Counted from the stretch's first letter, positions 43,136 through 51,438 are shown. The stretch: DNA of 64,000 nt from CAVQZA01 sp963718355 (GCA_963718355.1 CAVQZA010000016.1:186001-250000), one strand, 5' to 3'. Notes: generated from the sequence alone by a model not told the origin. Translations and numbers: made by a program.

Positions 43136-43141
43136 TATAAT
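43136..43141 (+). promoter_or_regulatory. -10 box of the original tRNA-Gly promoter
   Basis: TATAAT lies nine bases upstream of the tRNA-Gly 5' fragment at 43151. No clear -35 hexamer is seen. After integration it transcribes only the tRNA half and then the left end of the element. Confidence 0.55.
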
Positions 43142-43149
43142 CCGGCCTG

Positions 43150-43189
43150 CGCGGATGTAGCTCAGTTGGCTAGAGCGTCTGCTTGCCAT
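43150..43189 (+). repeat. attL: 5' half of tRNA-Gly, left copy of 40-bp direct repeat
   Basis: Identical over 40 bases to 59481-59520. It contains the tRNA-Gly acceptor 5' strand, D arm, anticodon stem and GCC anticodon, then diverges (CTAGCC instead of GCAGAA). The copy is therefore a broken tRNA gene. Nearby are direct repeats CCCCGCCAG (43194, 43214) and an inverted repeat CCCCGGAT/ATCCGGGG (43223-43230, 43248-43255), probable integrase or excisionase arm sites. Confidence 0.93.
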
Positions 43190-43543
43190 CTAGCCCCGCC
43201 AGTCCTCTTGAGTCCCCGCCAGCCCCGGATTTGGCTTGCGACAACCGATCCGGGGTTGCGATCTATTCGCTGGTGTCCCACCGGCTTCCAGGGGTTTCCG
43301 CCCGTCCCGGTAGCAAAATGGTGGACGGATCCCGGCCATTTGCAGAAAACCACACCTGAGTTGTAGGCGAGTTGGGGGTGAGTTGTGTCTAGCTTGACAA
43401 CGCTGCGGAAGGGTAGTAGACGTTTCAGCCATGAGTGCTGTAGACGCTCATACCTCACTGGTGTTCCTAAACTGCGCAGGTCCCCCGGGCCGGCGTCTAC
43501 AGCGCTGCGCCCGGGGGGCGTGACGCGCGTGGAGGTCGTTTCG

Positions 43544-44008
43544 ATGGCAGCTCACGATGATTGGGCCGTAGACGATTTCGTGGAGGATCTTGAGGCAGTG
43601 GCAGAGAGCATCGCCGCGACTGCCACGAACATCAAGGCGATAGACGACCCGGCCCTCGCGCGAACGCACTACGAACGCCTCTTCGAAGTCCTGGTCGAGC
43701 ACACGTTACGGGCAAGGAAGCGGAGAGAGATCGAATGGATTGTGTTCGTCAGGAATCACCCGGAGCTCGCGCTCTCGTTCACGGACGCGGAACTGCTAGA
43801 CGCCGTCCGGCGCGCCAATCGAAGCGGCGTCCGCCGGGTTGGTCGAGATGCCACCAGCAGGGATGTGACGGGCTGTCTTCGCCATTGGAATACGCGGAGC
43901 GATGTTGCCCGGGTCGTGCATAGGCTTCGCAGGTTGAGCGAGGCAGGGAAGGTTGAGCAGGGACGTCGGGGCCGATACGCGACCTGGCGCGTTTGCGGCG
44001 AGTGGTGA
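43544..44008 (+). CDS. Element protein with C-terminal winged-helix region
   Basis: 154 aa from ATG at 43544, with GGAGG eight bases upstream. An acidic helical N-terminus (DDFVEDLEAVAESIAATATN) is followed by a basic, probably winged-helix C-terminal half ending VVHRLRRLSEAGKVEQGRRG. First gene inside the left end. No family recognised; a DNA-binding regulator of the element is plausible. Confidence 0.6.
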   Translation: MAAHDDWAVDDFVEDLEAVAESIAATATNIKAIDDPALARTHYERLFEVLVEHTLRARKRREIEWIVFVRNHPELALSFTDAELLDAVRRANRSGVRRVGRDATSRDVTGCLRHWNTRSDVARVVHRLRRLSEAGKVEQGRRGRYATWRVCGEW

Positions 44009-44080
44009 GACAGCGCGACTTGACTCCTAAGCCCGCTGATCGACTTGCGTTGATCTTCGGTCGCGACTAACGATGAGTGA

Positions 44081-44135
44081 GGCCGGGGCGAATAGGGCAG
44101 TGCCCGGACTTAACGGAGGGGTGCACGCCCCGGCC
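44081..44135 (+). other. Long inverted repeat forming a structured RNA or terminator
   Basis: GGCCGGGGCG (44081-44090) pairs perfectly with CGCCCCGGCC (44126-44135). The 35-base loop contains a smaller hairpin GGGC-AGT-GCCC (44095-44105) and a GGAGGGG stretch. CTTCTTT follows. It lies between two genes of the element, so a terminator is simplest; the large structured loop also allows a regulatory RNA. Confidence 0.5.
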
Positions 44136-44202
44136 CTTCTTTCCAGTCGAGTCCCGATCTGGAAAGCTCTGGTCTCGAAATCGAGATCGGAGGACTAAGC
44201 GA

Positions 44203-44397
44203 ATGGCTAAGAAAACGATCCACGTGTCCGACATCTCCGGGGTTGAAATCCCCGAGGGCAAGGGTGCCGTAGTGCGTATCACCTTCCATGACGCACGGAA
44301 GGGGTCGCGTGAGCTTGACGTGACGGACGCAGAGGCCGAGACCTTCGGCGGCCGTACAGTCGCTCGCCGTGGTCGCAGGCCTCGTTCGGCCGGCTAG
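44203..44397 (+). CDS. Small Lsr2-like basic protein
   Basis: 64 aa from ATG at 44203, GGAGGA eight bases upstream. A beta-rich N-terminal part (VSDISGVEIPEGKGAVVRIT) ends in a basic tail VARRGRRPRSAG with an RGR core like an AT-hook. The MAKK start and RGR tail recall the nucleoid protein Lsr2, but it lacks a clear Lsr2 DNA-binding domain. It could silence or bind element DNA. Confidence 0.5.
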   Translation: MAKKTIHVSDISGVEIPEGKGAVVRITFHDARKGSRELDVTDAEAETFGGRTVARRGRRPRSAG

Positions 44398-44430
44398 TCG
44401 TTTTCGGGCATCGGCGACGGTACAACGGTG

Positions 44431-44613
44431 ATGAGTAAGCCAACCGATGCTCCGCTTGTCTGCGCTGAATGTGGCCGGGAGTCGGAGGGGGATGCCCGTG
44501 GATGGCGGGCGTTCCTCACCGACACCGACGAGGCAGTGGTGTTCTGCCCGGACTGCGCGGCCCAAGAGTTCAGCGCCCGTAACGTTGGTCCTGCGTCGCC
44601 GCGCCTGCGTTAG
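44431..44613 (+). CDS. Small zinc-ribbon protein
   Basis: 60 aa from ATG at 44431; an adjacent in-frame GTG adds one residue. Two knuckles, CAECG (about residue 11) and CPDC (about 39), flank ARGWRAFLTDTDEAVVF, a pattern frequent in small proteins of actinobacterial phages and islands. The function is unknown. Its stop overlaps that of the next, convergent gene. Confidence 0.6.
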   Translation: MSKPTDAPLVCAECGRESEGDARGWRAFLTDTDEAVVFCPDCAAQEFSARNVGPASPRLR

Positions 44614-44992
44614 TTGAGAGCGTCACTCAGACGGTGCGCGAGGTCTTCAAGGGATTCGGCCGATGGCCCCGGAGCCCCCTTGTCTCGCATCCGCTGCATG
44701 TCCTCGTAAGCGTCCGCTATGTCATTCCAAAGAGCGACGTAGCTAGACCCCTTCTTGGTAAGGGCGTGGAGTCCGGTTTTGTGTTCCTCCCACCCCGAAA
44801 ACTGTAAGCGCGCGCCAATTTCGCGGGCCGACATCCCAGGTTCAAATTGACGGACCTCATCTGCGTTAAGCGAAGTTCTCGCTCAACCGAGGCAATGGCT
44901 GCGGACAAGCCGAGCCGCTTCTCAAAAAGTCGCAATCCCCATCTCGCGCACCACCCCGAGACTTTAAGCGTGGCGGCTTCGATCGGTCCCAT
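44610..44992 (-). pseudogene. Frameshifted small helical/HTH-like gene
   Basis: Two overlapping frames look like one gene. From ATG at 44992 the protein reads MGPIEAATLKVSGWCARWGL to about SVERELRL (near 44875). The -1 frame then continues NADEVRQFEPGMSAREIGAR, an HTH-like segment, to the stop at 44610. The second part alone (74 aa from ATG at 44834) could also be expressed. No slippery heptamer is evident, so mutation or sequencing error is more likely than programmed shifting. Confidence 0.45.
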
Positions 44993-45025
44993 CGAGCAAG
45001 CCTACGAGGGACTGGCCACCTAGTA

Positions 45026-45190
45026 CTAGCCCTGGGGCTTGCTGGCTTTCTCTAGGTTGGAGAAGAAGTCTCCCTCGGTGTGTGTCGGCACCGAGACTCC
45101 TTCGCTGGTTCGTTCGTTGCGTTCTTTGGCCGGCTGCTTGTTCGGAGCTTCGCGCTGCTCCTGGAGCGGGCTAGGTGTTTTAGGCGTCAT
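45026..45190 (-). CDS. Small hydrophilic protein
   Basis: 54 aa from ATG at 45190, very polar (PLQEQREAPNKQPAKERNER), probably disordered. No ribosome-binding site is obvious. It is divergent from the HNH-like gene. May be spurious. Confidence 0.3.
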   Translation of the reverse strand: MTPKTPSPLQEQREAPNKQPAKERNERTSEGVSVPTHTEGDFFSNLEKASKPQG

Positions 45191-45207
45191 GTGATGAGCT
45201 AATCGCG

Positions 45208-45942
45208 ATGCCCGGTTGCATCTTTTGCGACACACCCCCGACAACGCGTACCCATATCTTCCGGAAGGCGTGGCTCGAACAGATCATGCCTAGCGATGAA
45301 GGGTTCGCTGTTCGGCATCAACGCGAAGGACCTGGAGCTTTTGATAGCTGGTGGTCTACTAGAGAGTTCGACTTGTCTCCGCGCTCGACGTGCGCGACTT
45401 GCAACGGCGGATGGATGAACGACATAGACATGGCGGCCGAGCCCCTGGTTGAGCCATGCATCGCAGGTAGAGCCACGACACTAGATTCGGATGAGATCGA
45501 CTCCTTGGCTCGTTGGGTGACATTGGTCTCGTTTCTATATGACCAAGTTAGTGCGGAACCGGCTGTTACGAATGCCCAGCATCATGCGTTCTACGCCACA
45601 CGCAATCCTCCAGAGGGAGCGATTATCTGGCTTGCCGCGTCACTTGCGCCTGAACGCGGATATGAGCTAAACGCCTGGTTGCGCCCCGTCAGCCTCGATT
45701 CCGCGCATTTTCGGGGAAACGGCTACTTCTGCACCTTTCGCATCCAACACCTTGTCGTTCAGGCCTTCATACCGACACCCGCCCCCATAGAAAAGATCGC
45801 ACTTAACCGAGGGGATCCGGGGTTCGTCTTGCAGATATGGCCCACGCCCGAAGTTACGGTTGCGTGGCCTCCGATCAAGGCCTTGCAACCCCGCGACCTT
45901 CAGAAGTTCGCCGAGGCGTTTATAACTGACCGAGGAACCTAG
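45208..45942 (+). CDS. Putative HNH-like nuclease with zinc knuckles
   Basis: 244 aa. N-terminal CIFC (residues 4-7), THIFRKAWL (histidine about 16) and CATCNGGWMNDID (about 63-75) form a treble-clef arrangement typical of HNH-related proteins in phage and defence loci. The C-terminal 150 residues are unrecognised. Codon use is clearly less GC-rich than in chromosomal genes. DNA cleavage is an inference from the zinc-site layout. Confidence 0.6.
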   Translation: MPGCIFCDTPPTTRTHIFRKAWLEQIMPSDEGFAVRHQREGPGAFDSWWSTREFDLSPRSTCATCNGGWMNDIDMAAEPLVEPCIAGRATTLDSDEIDSLARWVTLVSFLYDQVSAEPAVTNAQHHAFYATRNPPEGAIIWLAASLAPERGYELNAWLRPVSLDSAHFRGNGYFCTFRIQHLVVQAFIPTPAPIEKIALNRGDPGFVLQIWPTPEVTVAWPPIKALQPRDLQKFAEAFITDRGT

Positions 45943-45992
45943 AAGCATCAGTCTCCTGTGAAGAGTCGCGTGCGGGCGAGAAGCTCAGATGT

Positions 45993-46388
45993 GTGAGGGA
46001 CGACCCAATCCCCGTTCACACATGCGAACATGCGTTCGTGACCGCGCAGGGCTCCCCACTGACGCGCTTCCGTCGCGCGATCAAACAAGGTTCTCTACTG
46101 CTCGCGATCGTCGCAGCCAAAGAGTGTGGGCGGCTCGACCTCGGAGACGCCCTCTCGCTCGTCGAGCTAATGGCCGCGCAGCGAGACGACCTCTACGAGA
46201 AAGCCGCCTTGCGTTGGCATGCCCGCTTCGAGCAAGAGGTACCAGGCTTAACGCTTGAGGAGTCATCGCTCGCGCTGAGCGCGCTGCTCGCCCTACGGCG
46301 GGTTCCTGATGACGGGACTGCGAATGAGGCGCTGGGCGTACTGCTCAGCCGCCACCATCTACGGCCGGCGCGCGTTGTGCGGGTGTGA
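45993..46388 (+). CDS. Conserved helical protein typical of actinobacterial islands
   Basis: 131 aa from GTG at 45993. Helical, with CEHAFVTAQGSPLTRFRRAI, LLLAIVAAKECGRLDLGDAL, LYEKAALRWHARFEQEV and a C-terminal EALGVLLSRH. Proteins of this layout recur in actinobacterial mobile elements. The function is unknown. A decayed paralogue lies at 47588-47720. Confidence 0.65.
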   Translation: MRDDPIPVHTCEHAFVTAQGSPLTRFRRAIKQGSLLLAIVAAKECGRLDLGDALSLVELMAAQRDDLYEKAALRWHARFEQEVPGLTLEESSLALSALLALRRVPDDGTANEALGVLLSRHHLRPARVVRV

Positions 46389-46484
46389 CGCGGGGGCCGG
46401 ACGGAGCGAGGCCCCCGCGTCTATCGGGCTTGAGTTGCGGCTAACCAGATACCGCTACCCGGAATGCGGGCCGCAGCCGTTGGG

Positions 46485-46973
46485 TTATTGCGGCCCAGGG
46501 ATGGTTGGCGGTCCCGGCGGAGTGCTCGGCGGCCCGGGAGGGAGCAGTTGGAGGTTGAGAGGGTAGATGTCGGTGTTGGTGAGGATGCCGCGAACGTCGC
46601 TGTCGAGGACGTAGGCGTTTGTGGCTGTGAAGGCGCAACCACCTGGGCAGCCGGGGAACGCGCACCCCCCGGGACAGCTCGGCAGGGCCTGGATCTGGAT
46701 GTCGAGCACGATCAGGACGAGCTGCGACGCTACGCACGATCCGGGAGTGCAGGGGCCGGGCGGATGGAATGCCTGGGCGAGGTTCGTCTCGGCTGTGAAG
46801 AGCCTTGCGAGCCGTGGGGATGGTGCGTTGGTGGTGATGTCGGCGCGGAGCCCATCGAACGGCGACGCAGTGCAGTCACTACAGACGGCAGCCGTCGATG
46901 AGCCGGACGCAATCCCTCCCACCAGGGCGCTTAGCACGACGACGCAAAGGACGAGCAGTAGGCGGAGGCGCAA
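46485..46973 (-). CDS. Exported Cys/Gly/Pro-rich protein
   Basis: 162 aa from TTG at 46973, chosen because AAAGGAGG lies three bases upstream. Signal peptide LRLRLLLVLCVVVLSALVGG with a small-residue cleavage region. The mature part has paired cysteines (CSDC, GPCTPGSC), a repeated CPGGCAF motif (twice, near residue 117) and a C-terminal proline-glycine tail. No family recognised. One of three exported proteins carried by the element. Confidence 0.6.
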   Translation of the reverse strand: MRLRLLLVLCVVVLSALVGGIASGSSTAAVCSDCTASPFDGLRADITTNAPSPRLARLFTAETNLAQAFHPPGPCTPGSCVASQLVLIVLDIQIQALPSCPGGCAFPGCPGGCAFTATNAYVLDSDVRGILTNTDIYPLNLQLLPPGPPSTPPGPPTIPGPQ

Positions 46974-47172
46974 AGGGCCTCCTTTCTCCCCGCAAGCGAG
47001 GATCACGAGCAGTCCACTCACCCTACGCGGTTCCTCACGAGCATGTAACTAGACCACGGGTCTAGCCCGTTACTCGGGCCGCTACGACGCCTAGAACGGT
47101 GCAGAGACGCCTTTGCACGGCCCAGGTCTCGGAAATCGGCAGGAGCGTCAGTATCCCGCCGACCGCTGAACT

Positions 47173-47562
47173 CTAGCGCCGCGGCTCTGTGTCTCGATAG
47201 CCCCCCGCGAGGGGGAAGCGCTCGATGAGCGCCCATCCTTCTCGGTCGCCGTCCATCAGCACGCCGCGTGCCCCGATTTCGATCAGCAGTCGGCGGCACT
47301 CTTCGTCGTTGGTACCAGTGACGTGCTTGAGCCTGGCGAGCGATCGGACCTTCCTATCCTCCTCGGACAGCATCCTCCGGAGCAACTCTTTACGAGGTCC
47401 GAACTCGCGCTCCTCAAGATCGCGTGCGATCGCCTTGTCCCGACGGCGCGGCCCCCAATAAGAGCTAATGAGGGCGCTGAACGTACCAAAGGCGCCCCCG
47501 ATTACACCGCCTACGAGCCCCGCGACCAGTGCTGTTTCCTGCGTCGTCACCGCTCGAAGCAT
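47173..47562 (-). CDS. Membrane-anchored protein of unknown function
   Basis: 129 aa. One N-terminal glycine-rich helix (LVAGLVGGVIGGAFGTFSAL) is followed by a charged helical cytoplasmic region (RRDKAIARDLEEREFGPRKE). No family recognised. Confidence 0.55.
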   Translation of the reverse strand: MLRAVTTQETALVAGLVGGVIGGAFGTFSALISSYWGPRRRDKAIARDLEEREFGPRKELLRRMLSEEDRKVRSLARLKHVTGTNDEECRRLLIEIGARGVLMDGDREGWALIERFPLAGGYRDTEPRR

Positions 47563-47587
47563 TGTCGCTTGTTGCGACTGCGGTCAA

Positions 47588-47720
47588 GTGACCTTGCCGA
47601 GCGCCATATGCGAACCTACGTTCTTGACCGCGCAGGGCTTCCGATGGGGCAGCCGCTGAGGCGCTCGGGGCGCTCCTCAGCCGTTACGGGTCTTCGCCCG
47701 CCGCGAGCCCTACACGCATA
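47588..47720 (+). pseudogene. Deletion remnant of a paralogue of the gene at 45993
   Basis: From GTG at 47588 the sequence reads CEPTFLTAQGF, matching CEHAFVTAQGS of the 131-aa gene. After a jump the next frame reads EALGALLSRYGSSPA, matching its C-terminal EALGVLLSRH. About 300 bases of the middle are missing. The shared DNA string GACCGCGCAGGGCT supports common origin. Confidence 0.65.
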
Positions 47721-47751
47721 GGCAGCGGCCTTGAGTGATTCCTAAAGCGCC

Positions 47752-48594
47752 TTACGGGGCGCAAAGTATCCCTAGGCACTGGGGGGAGAGACCGTTGTTG
47801 TTCGCAGTGTTGCCGCCTCCGTCTGCCGCGGGAAGTGCTTCGTCGGGTATGCCCACGACGATGCCATGGCCACCGTTGTGCTCGGCGTGGTTGCTGGTGA
47901 GGACGTCCACACCGGGGACAGGAAGGTAGTCGGTGATGTAGATCCCGTCGAGCGCGTTCCATGAGACGAAGTTGCCGGTTAGACGAGAGTACGAGTCCCA
48001 GAGCGAGATGCCCTGGGCACCGTTGTACAGGATCGTGTTGCCGGTGAGGAAGGAGCCGTCGGACGTATTGGCGTAGTAGCCGCGGCCGGCGTTCTTGGTG
48101 ATTGTGCTGCCTGTAATCGTGATCGAGTACGAGTAAAAGGACACGTTGACGCCGTCGCCGCTGTTCTCGGTGATGATGCTGTTTTGGATCACCGTGTTGT
48201 AGGCCCGGTCGACCACGTCGATTCCGTCACGGTTCTTCGAGGCCCGAAGATTGCCGACCTTGACGTTGTTTGACCCTTCGGCGACAACACCGACAACGAA
48301 TCCGGAGACTGTTCCGTTCTCGATCGTCACGTTTGTTCCGCCCGACACAAAGATCCCGGTCGTCCCGTAAGGCTGTGAGCTTCCTTTGATCGTGTGGCCG
48401 TTGAGATTGATGACGAGCGGCGGGTTGCCGCCGTCGATCTCGATGCCGTCACCAGGACAAGTAACGTCATGGGTGAGGACAACGCTGCTCGTGATCGTCG
48501 TCCCGCAGATCAAATCGGTAGTCGCGGCTACCCCTGGACCAGTCAAGGCAAGACCGACCGCGATCAGAACCGCAACGAGAACGATGAGCCGCAA
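47752..48594 (-). CDS. Exported right-handed beta-helix protein
   Basis: 280 aa from TTG at 48594, with GGGAGG about seven bases upstream. Signal peptide of about 23 residues (AVLIAVGLALTGPGVAA). Successive 20-25 residue beta-helix turns follow (TTGIFVSGGTNVTIENGTV, NRDGIDVVDRAYNTVIQNS and similar), as in NosD, pectate lyase and phage tailspike folds. No catalytic residues are recognisable. It may bind or cut surface carbohydrate. Carried by the mobile element. Confidence 0.75.
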   Translation of the reverse strand: MRLIVLVAVLIAVGLALTGPGVAATTDLICGTTITSSVVLTHDVTCPGDGIEIDGGNPPLVINLNGHTIKGSSQPYGTTGIFVSGGTNVTIENGTVSGFVVGVVAEGSNNVKVGNLRASKNRDGIDVVDRAYNTVIQNSIITENSGDGVNVSFYSYSITITGSTITKNAGRGYYANTSDGSFLTGNTILYNGAQGISLWDSYSRLTGNFVSWNALDGIYITDYLPVPGVDVLTSNHAEHNGGHGIVVGIPDEALPAADGGGNTANNNGLSPQCLGILCAP

Positions 48595-48755
48595 GACCGC
48601 CTCCCTACCGCCGAGAGTCCGGCGCGATCCTTACACCTTCGCGTCGCGATGTAAATAGGTCCGGATTCTGCGAACGGCCGACCTCCCTAGTCTTTGTAGG
48701 GGGCCGTCGCCAGGGACACTTCGACCCGTAGGACCGGCATGACCTGTTCGTTAGG

Positions 48756-49208
48756 GTGTTCAAGAGCGACCCCAGAGATCGCACGATTGTCTCAGTGCGT
48801 GAATCTGACAGCGGCCGCTCACCCGAGCTCGACGAGGTCCGGCGGATTCTGTTCCCGTCTCTTAGTGCTGACGAGGGTTGGGCTCGCATCGACCGTGCGA
48901 TCCGGATCGCCGCCAACGACGAGCAATGGGCGGCGATTGAGGAGACGGCACGACGGGAAAACCTAAGCGGCGACCTACTCAGCCAACTTCGGCGGCTTCG
49001 CGAAAAGGATCGGGGCTACTCGGATCTAGAGGGTGCAGACCCGTACGCGTTTGGTGCTGGGTACCGTGCGGCGACCGAGGCACCGTGGGATTCCGCCGAG
49101 GCTGCGTTCCGGGCTAGCTCGATGCGTAGCGTTTTTCACGCGTCGTTCGTGCGCGGCTGGGATGCCGGTAAAGCCAACATCAACCGCCCGGACGACCCGG
49201 CTGCCTGA
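48756..49208 (+). CDS. Hypothetical element protein
   Basis: 150 aa from GTG at 48756; the start is uncertain. An acidic helical N-terminus (PELDEVRRILFPSLSADEGW) leads to DPYAFGAGYRAATEAPWDSA and a C-terminal SFVRGWDAGK. No family recognised. Confidence 0.5.
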   Translation: MFKSDPRDRTIVSVRESDSGRSPELDEVRRILFPSLSADEGWARIDRAIRIAANDEQWAAIEETARRENLSGDLLSQLRRLREKDRGYSDLEGADPYAFGAGYRAATEAPWDSAEAAFRASSMRSVFHASFVRGWDAGKANINRPDDPAA

Positions 49209-49231
49209 CCGCGCGCTAGTCCGGCTTCCAG

Positions 49232-49854
49232 TCAGTGGGCCTTCGTGGGGCGGCGACGAACCATTGGGGGTTTAATCGGCGGTAGTTCCTTGGCCGCCTT
49301 CTCAGGCTCAGGAAACAATTCAGCGGCGACCAGCTCGCGTGAACTTGCAAGCACGGTTTGGAGCCGGTCTGGATCGTCGTTGAGTAGTTCCATGACCAGG
49401 GCGGCACGCTGAACAGCCGTCATGCCGATGGGGTCAGCTGAGAGATCGAGAGGCTTCTCCGGCTCATGGTCTGGCTTTCCTAAACCCTGTTGGGTGAAGA
49501 ACTCAACGGCCTTCAGCTGGGTGGCGATATCTGGGAAGGGTGTCTCGAACCGTCGCTTGTCCCTGCAGCATGGGTGCGGACATTTGACTGGGTAGGTTTT
49601 GGTCGAGCTGATGGCTGCGTCGAGGAGTGCGACGACTTCTGGGTATCGGGCGCCGAGGTCGTCCTTGAGCTCGCCGCGTATCTCCTCGCCACGGACGCGG
49701 CGGCCGGGCGCTTTGCCGGCTGACGATGTTTTGCCGCCCCCTCCAGATGGTGCTGGCAGTAGTCCTCACCCTGGAGAGCGTGGGTGTTGCACGGGACGTC
49801 CTCACCATCTTTCGTGGTCCACTTGATTGCCTTGCAGAAGGCGCGCTCAACCAT
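49232..49854 (-). pseudogene. Phage-type gene interrupted by a frameshift in a G run
   Basis: From ATG at 49854 the product starts MVERAFCKAIKWTTKDGEDV and has Cys/His pairs (CNTHALQGEDYCQHH). Near 49738, at GGAGGGGGCGG, coding shifts to the next frame. It then reads SSAGKAPGRRVRGEEI, ARYPEVVALLDAAISSTKTY, a CPHPCC knuckle and QLKAVEFFTQQGLGKP to the stop at 49232. Codon periodicity and motif layout support one gene of about 205 residues. The start overlaps the upstream gene as ATGA. The role is unknown, possibly a small-terminase-like or DNA-binding protein. Confidence 0.6.
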
Positions 49855-50834
49855 CAGGAGTAGCTCTTGAACCAGGCGGGACGCTGGCCAGGATCATTCC
49901 AAGCATGAAGTGAGGGGCGCTGCCGGAGGTATTCGCTGACGAGCCTCTGGCGCTGTTCGGCTAGCTGCCCTCCTTCCTTTTCGGCTGCTGCTCTCATTCG
50001 GTCGGCGTGGAGATCGTCCAACGCCCGGGACATTGGGCTCCTGGTGGTGAGGCTCGCGTGGAGGTCCCCGACGGTCTTCTGCTCTTCGAGGATCTTTTGA
50101 TAATTCGGCACGCCCGACGGGACCGTCGGGGTGGGGCGAGCATCGAGCCGGTAGTGATTGTCGTGGCCGAGAATGCTCTGCCGTAGCGCGTTGTCATTTT
50201 CGACGCGCTTGTGCTCTGCGGCCAGTTCGTAATGGGCTTCAAGCTGATTCCGAACCGGGATGGTTTCGTTAAACGGCACCTGAGCGGCGAACGCCTGGAC
50301 GCGGCGGATCATGTCGCCGTCCAGGGCATCAGGATGGCGCTGGGCGAACTCCCGCGCTGCCGCGGCTAGCTCCTCGGCCCGCCTGTCGGCAAGCTCCTGG
50401 GCGTCCTGGCGATACTCCTCGATGGTCTCGACCAACTCGGCTTCCTTATAGGCGGATTGGTGGAGAGTCCATGCCGCCGCGGACTGAGGATCAATCGCGG
50501 TCCACGTCTCAAGCGCGACGGCTCGCAGTTCCGGGTCGTCCGACACCAGGTCCACGGCTGCCGCGGCCTGCCACGGATCGGCTGAATGGATCTCGTTGAG
50601 GGCGTACCCGAGCAGATCACGGCGGTTGAGCTCCTCGACTGCCTCGTCACGCTCCTGAACGAGTTCTGGATTGAGGCGTGCGGCGGACTCGGCGAGATCG
50701 GCTCGAAGAGAGCCCAGATCAACTCCAGGCTCCGGCTCGGTCGGGCGGTTCTCCGTCGGCGCGTTCGCGGAGAGGATCCCGGCTCGGATCTGGTCGTGTT
50801 CCTGATCGGTGTAGCTTCGGAACTCATCGGTCAT
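49854..50834 (-). CDS. Long helical protein, scaffold-like
   Basis: 326 aa, highly charged and almost entirely alpha-helical (VETIEEYRQDAQELADRRAE and similar), rich in Ala/Glu/Gln, with the C-terminal end LHAWNDPGQRPAWFKSYS. It resembles phage scaffold or internal structural proteins in composition only. Co-translated with the following frameshifted gene. Confidence 0.55.
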   Translation of the reverse strand: MTDEFRSYTDQEHDQIRAGILSANAPTENRPTEPEPGVDLGSLRADLAESAARLNPELVQERDEAVEELNRRDLLGYALNEIHSADPWQAAAAVDLVSDDPELRAVALETWTAIDPQSAAAWTLHQSAYKEAELVETIEEYRQDAQELADRRAEELAAAAREFAQRHPDALDGDMIRRVQAFAAQVPFNETIPVRNQLEAHYELAAEHKRVENDNALRQSILGHDNHYRLDARPTPTVPSGVPNYQKILEEQKTVGDLHASLTTRSPMSRALDDLHADRMRAAAEKEGGQLAEQRQRLVSEYLRQRPSLHAWNDPGQRPAWFKSYS

Positions 50835-50901
50835 GAGGACGTTTGCTCCTATCGTCGGTAAGTGGGGGCTGCAAGGCTGGCGTGTTGTTATCGCCTCGTT
50901 G

Positions 50902-51438
50902 CTAGAGGACGGCTTGTGCGATGAATGCGAATGGAATATCTCCGACGGTATTGGGGTCCGGTGAGTTACGGAAGACGACAGTGAAACCGGACGCGGTGAC
51001 CGAGGTGACGTCGGCGGTGATTCGGTTGCCGCTTCCGGCGTTGCACTGGACGAGCACGATAGGCGGGGCCGGAAACGTGGTCGTGAACGTGAATATGTAG
51101 ATTCCGGTGCCGTTCGTATGCGTGTAGGTGAACCCTGTCCCCGCTGTGGCTGTGTTTCCTGCCGCAGGAATCGTTCCGGTTATCGCTGACTGTGCCTTGT
51201 AGCCGACTACCTGGCTAATCGGGATCGTCGGCTGGTTCACCCCTATGAAATCAACCAGGTAGCCCATGATTGATTGCGGTATGCCCTGCGGATTCTGACC
51301 AAGTGCAGTGAGCAACCGCACCGCTGTTTGATAATCACTGTTGGAGGTTACGTCAGAAGTTGGCAGCGACGGGTACGTGTCTACAAGCGTCTGGGCTGAC
51401 GTTTGCGGACCGTAATTGTCTGGCACGAAGTTGGACAT
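50902..51438 (-). CDS. Phage tail-fibre-like beta protein
   Basis: 178 aa. After a short helical N-terminus (NFVPDNYGPQTSAQTLVDTY) the last 90 residues are a Thr/Gly-rich beta domain (GTGIYIFTFTTTFPAPPIVL, SVTASGFTVVFRNS). This is the pattern of C-terminal receptor-binding domains of phage tail fibres (H-type lectin/C1q-like). It suggests phage ancestry or helper-particle retargeting. Confidence 0.6.
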   Translation of the reverse strand: MSNFVPDNYGPQTSAQTLVDTYPSLPTSDVTSNSDYQTAVRLLTALGQNPQGIPQSIMGYLVDFIGVNQPTIPISQVVGYKAQSAITGTIPAAGNTATAGTGFTYTHTNGTGIYIFTFTTTFPAPPIVLVQCNAGSGNRITADVTSVTASGFTVVFRNSPDPNTVGDIPFAFIAQAVL

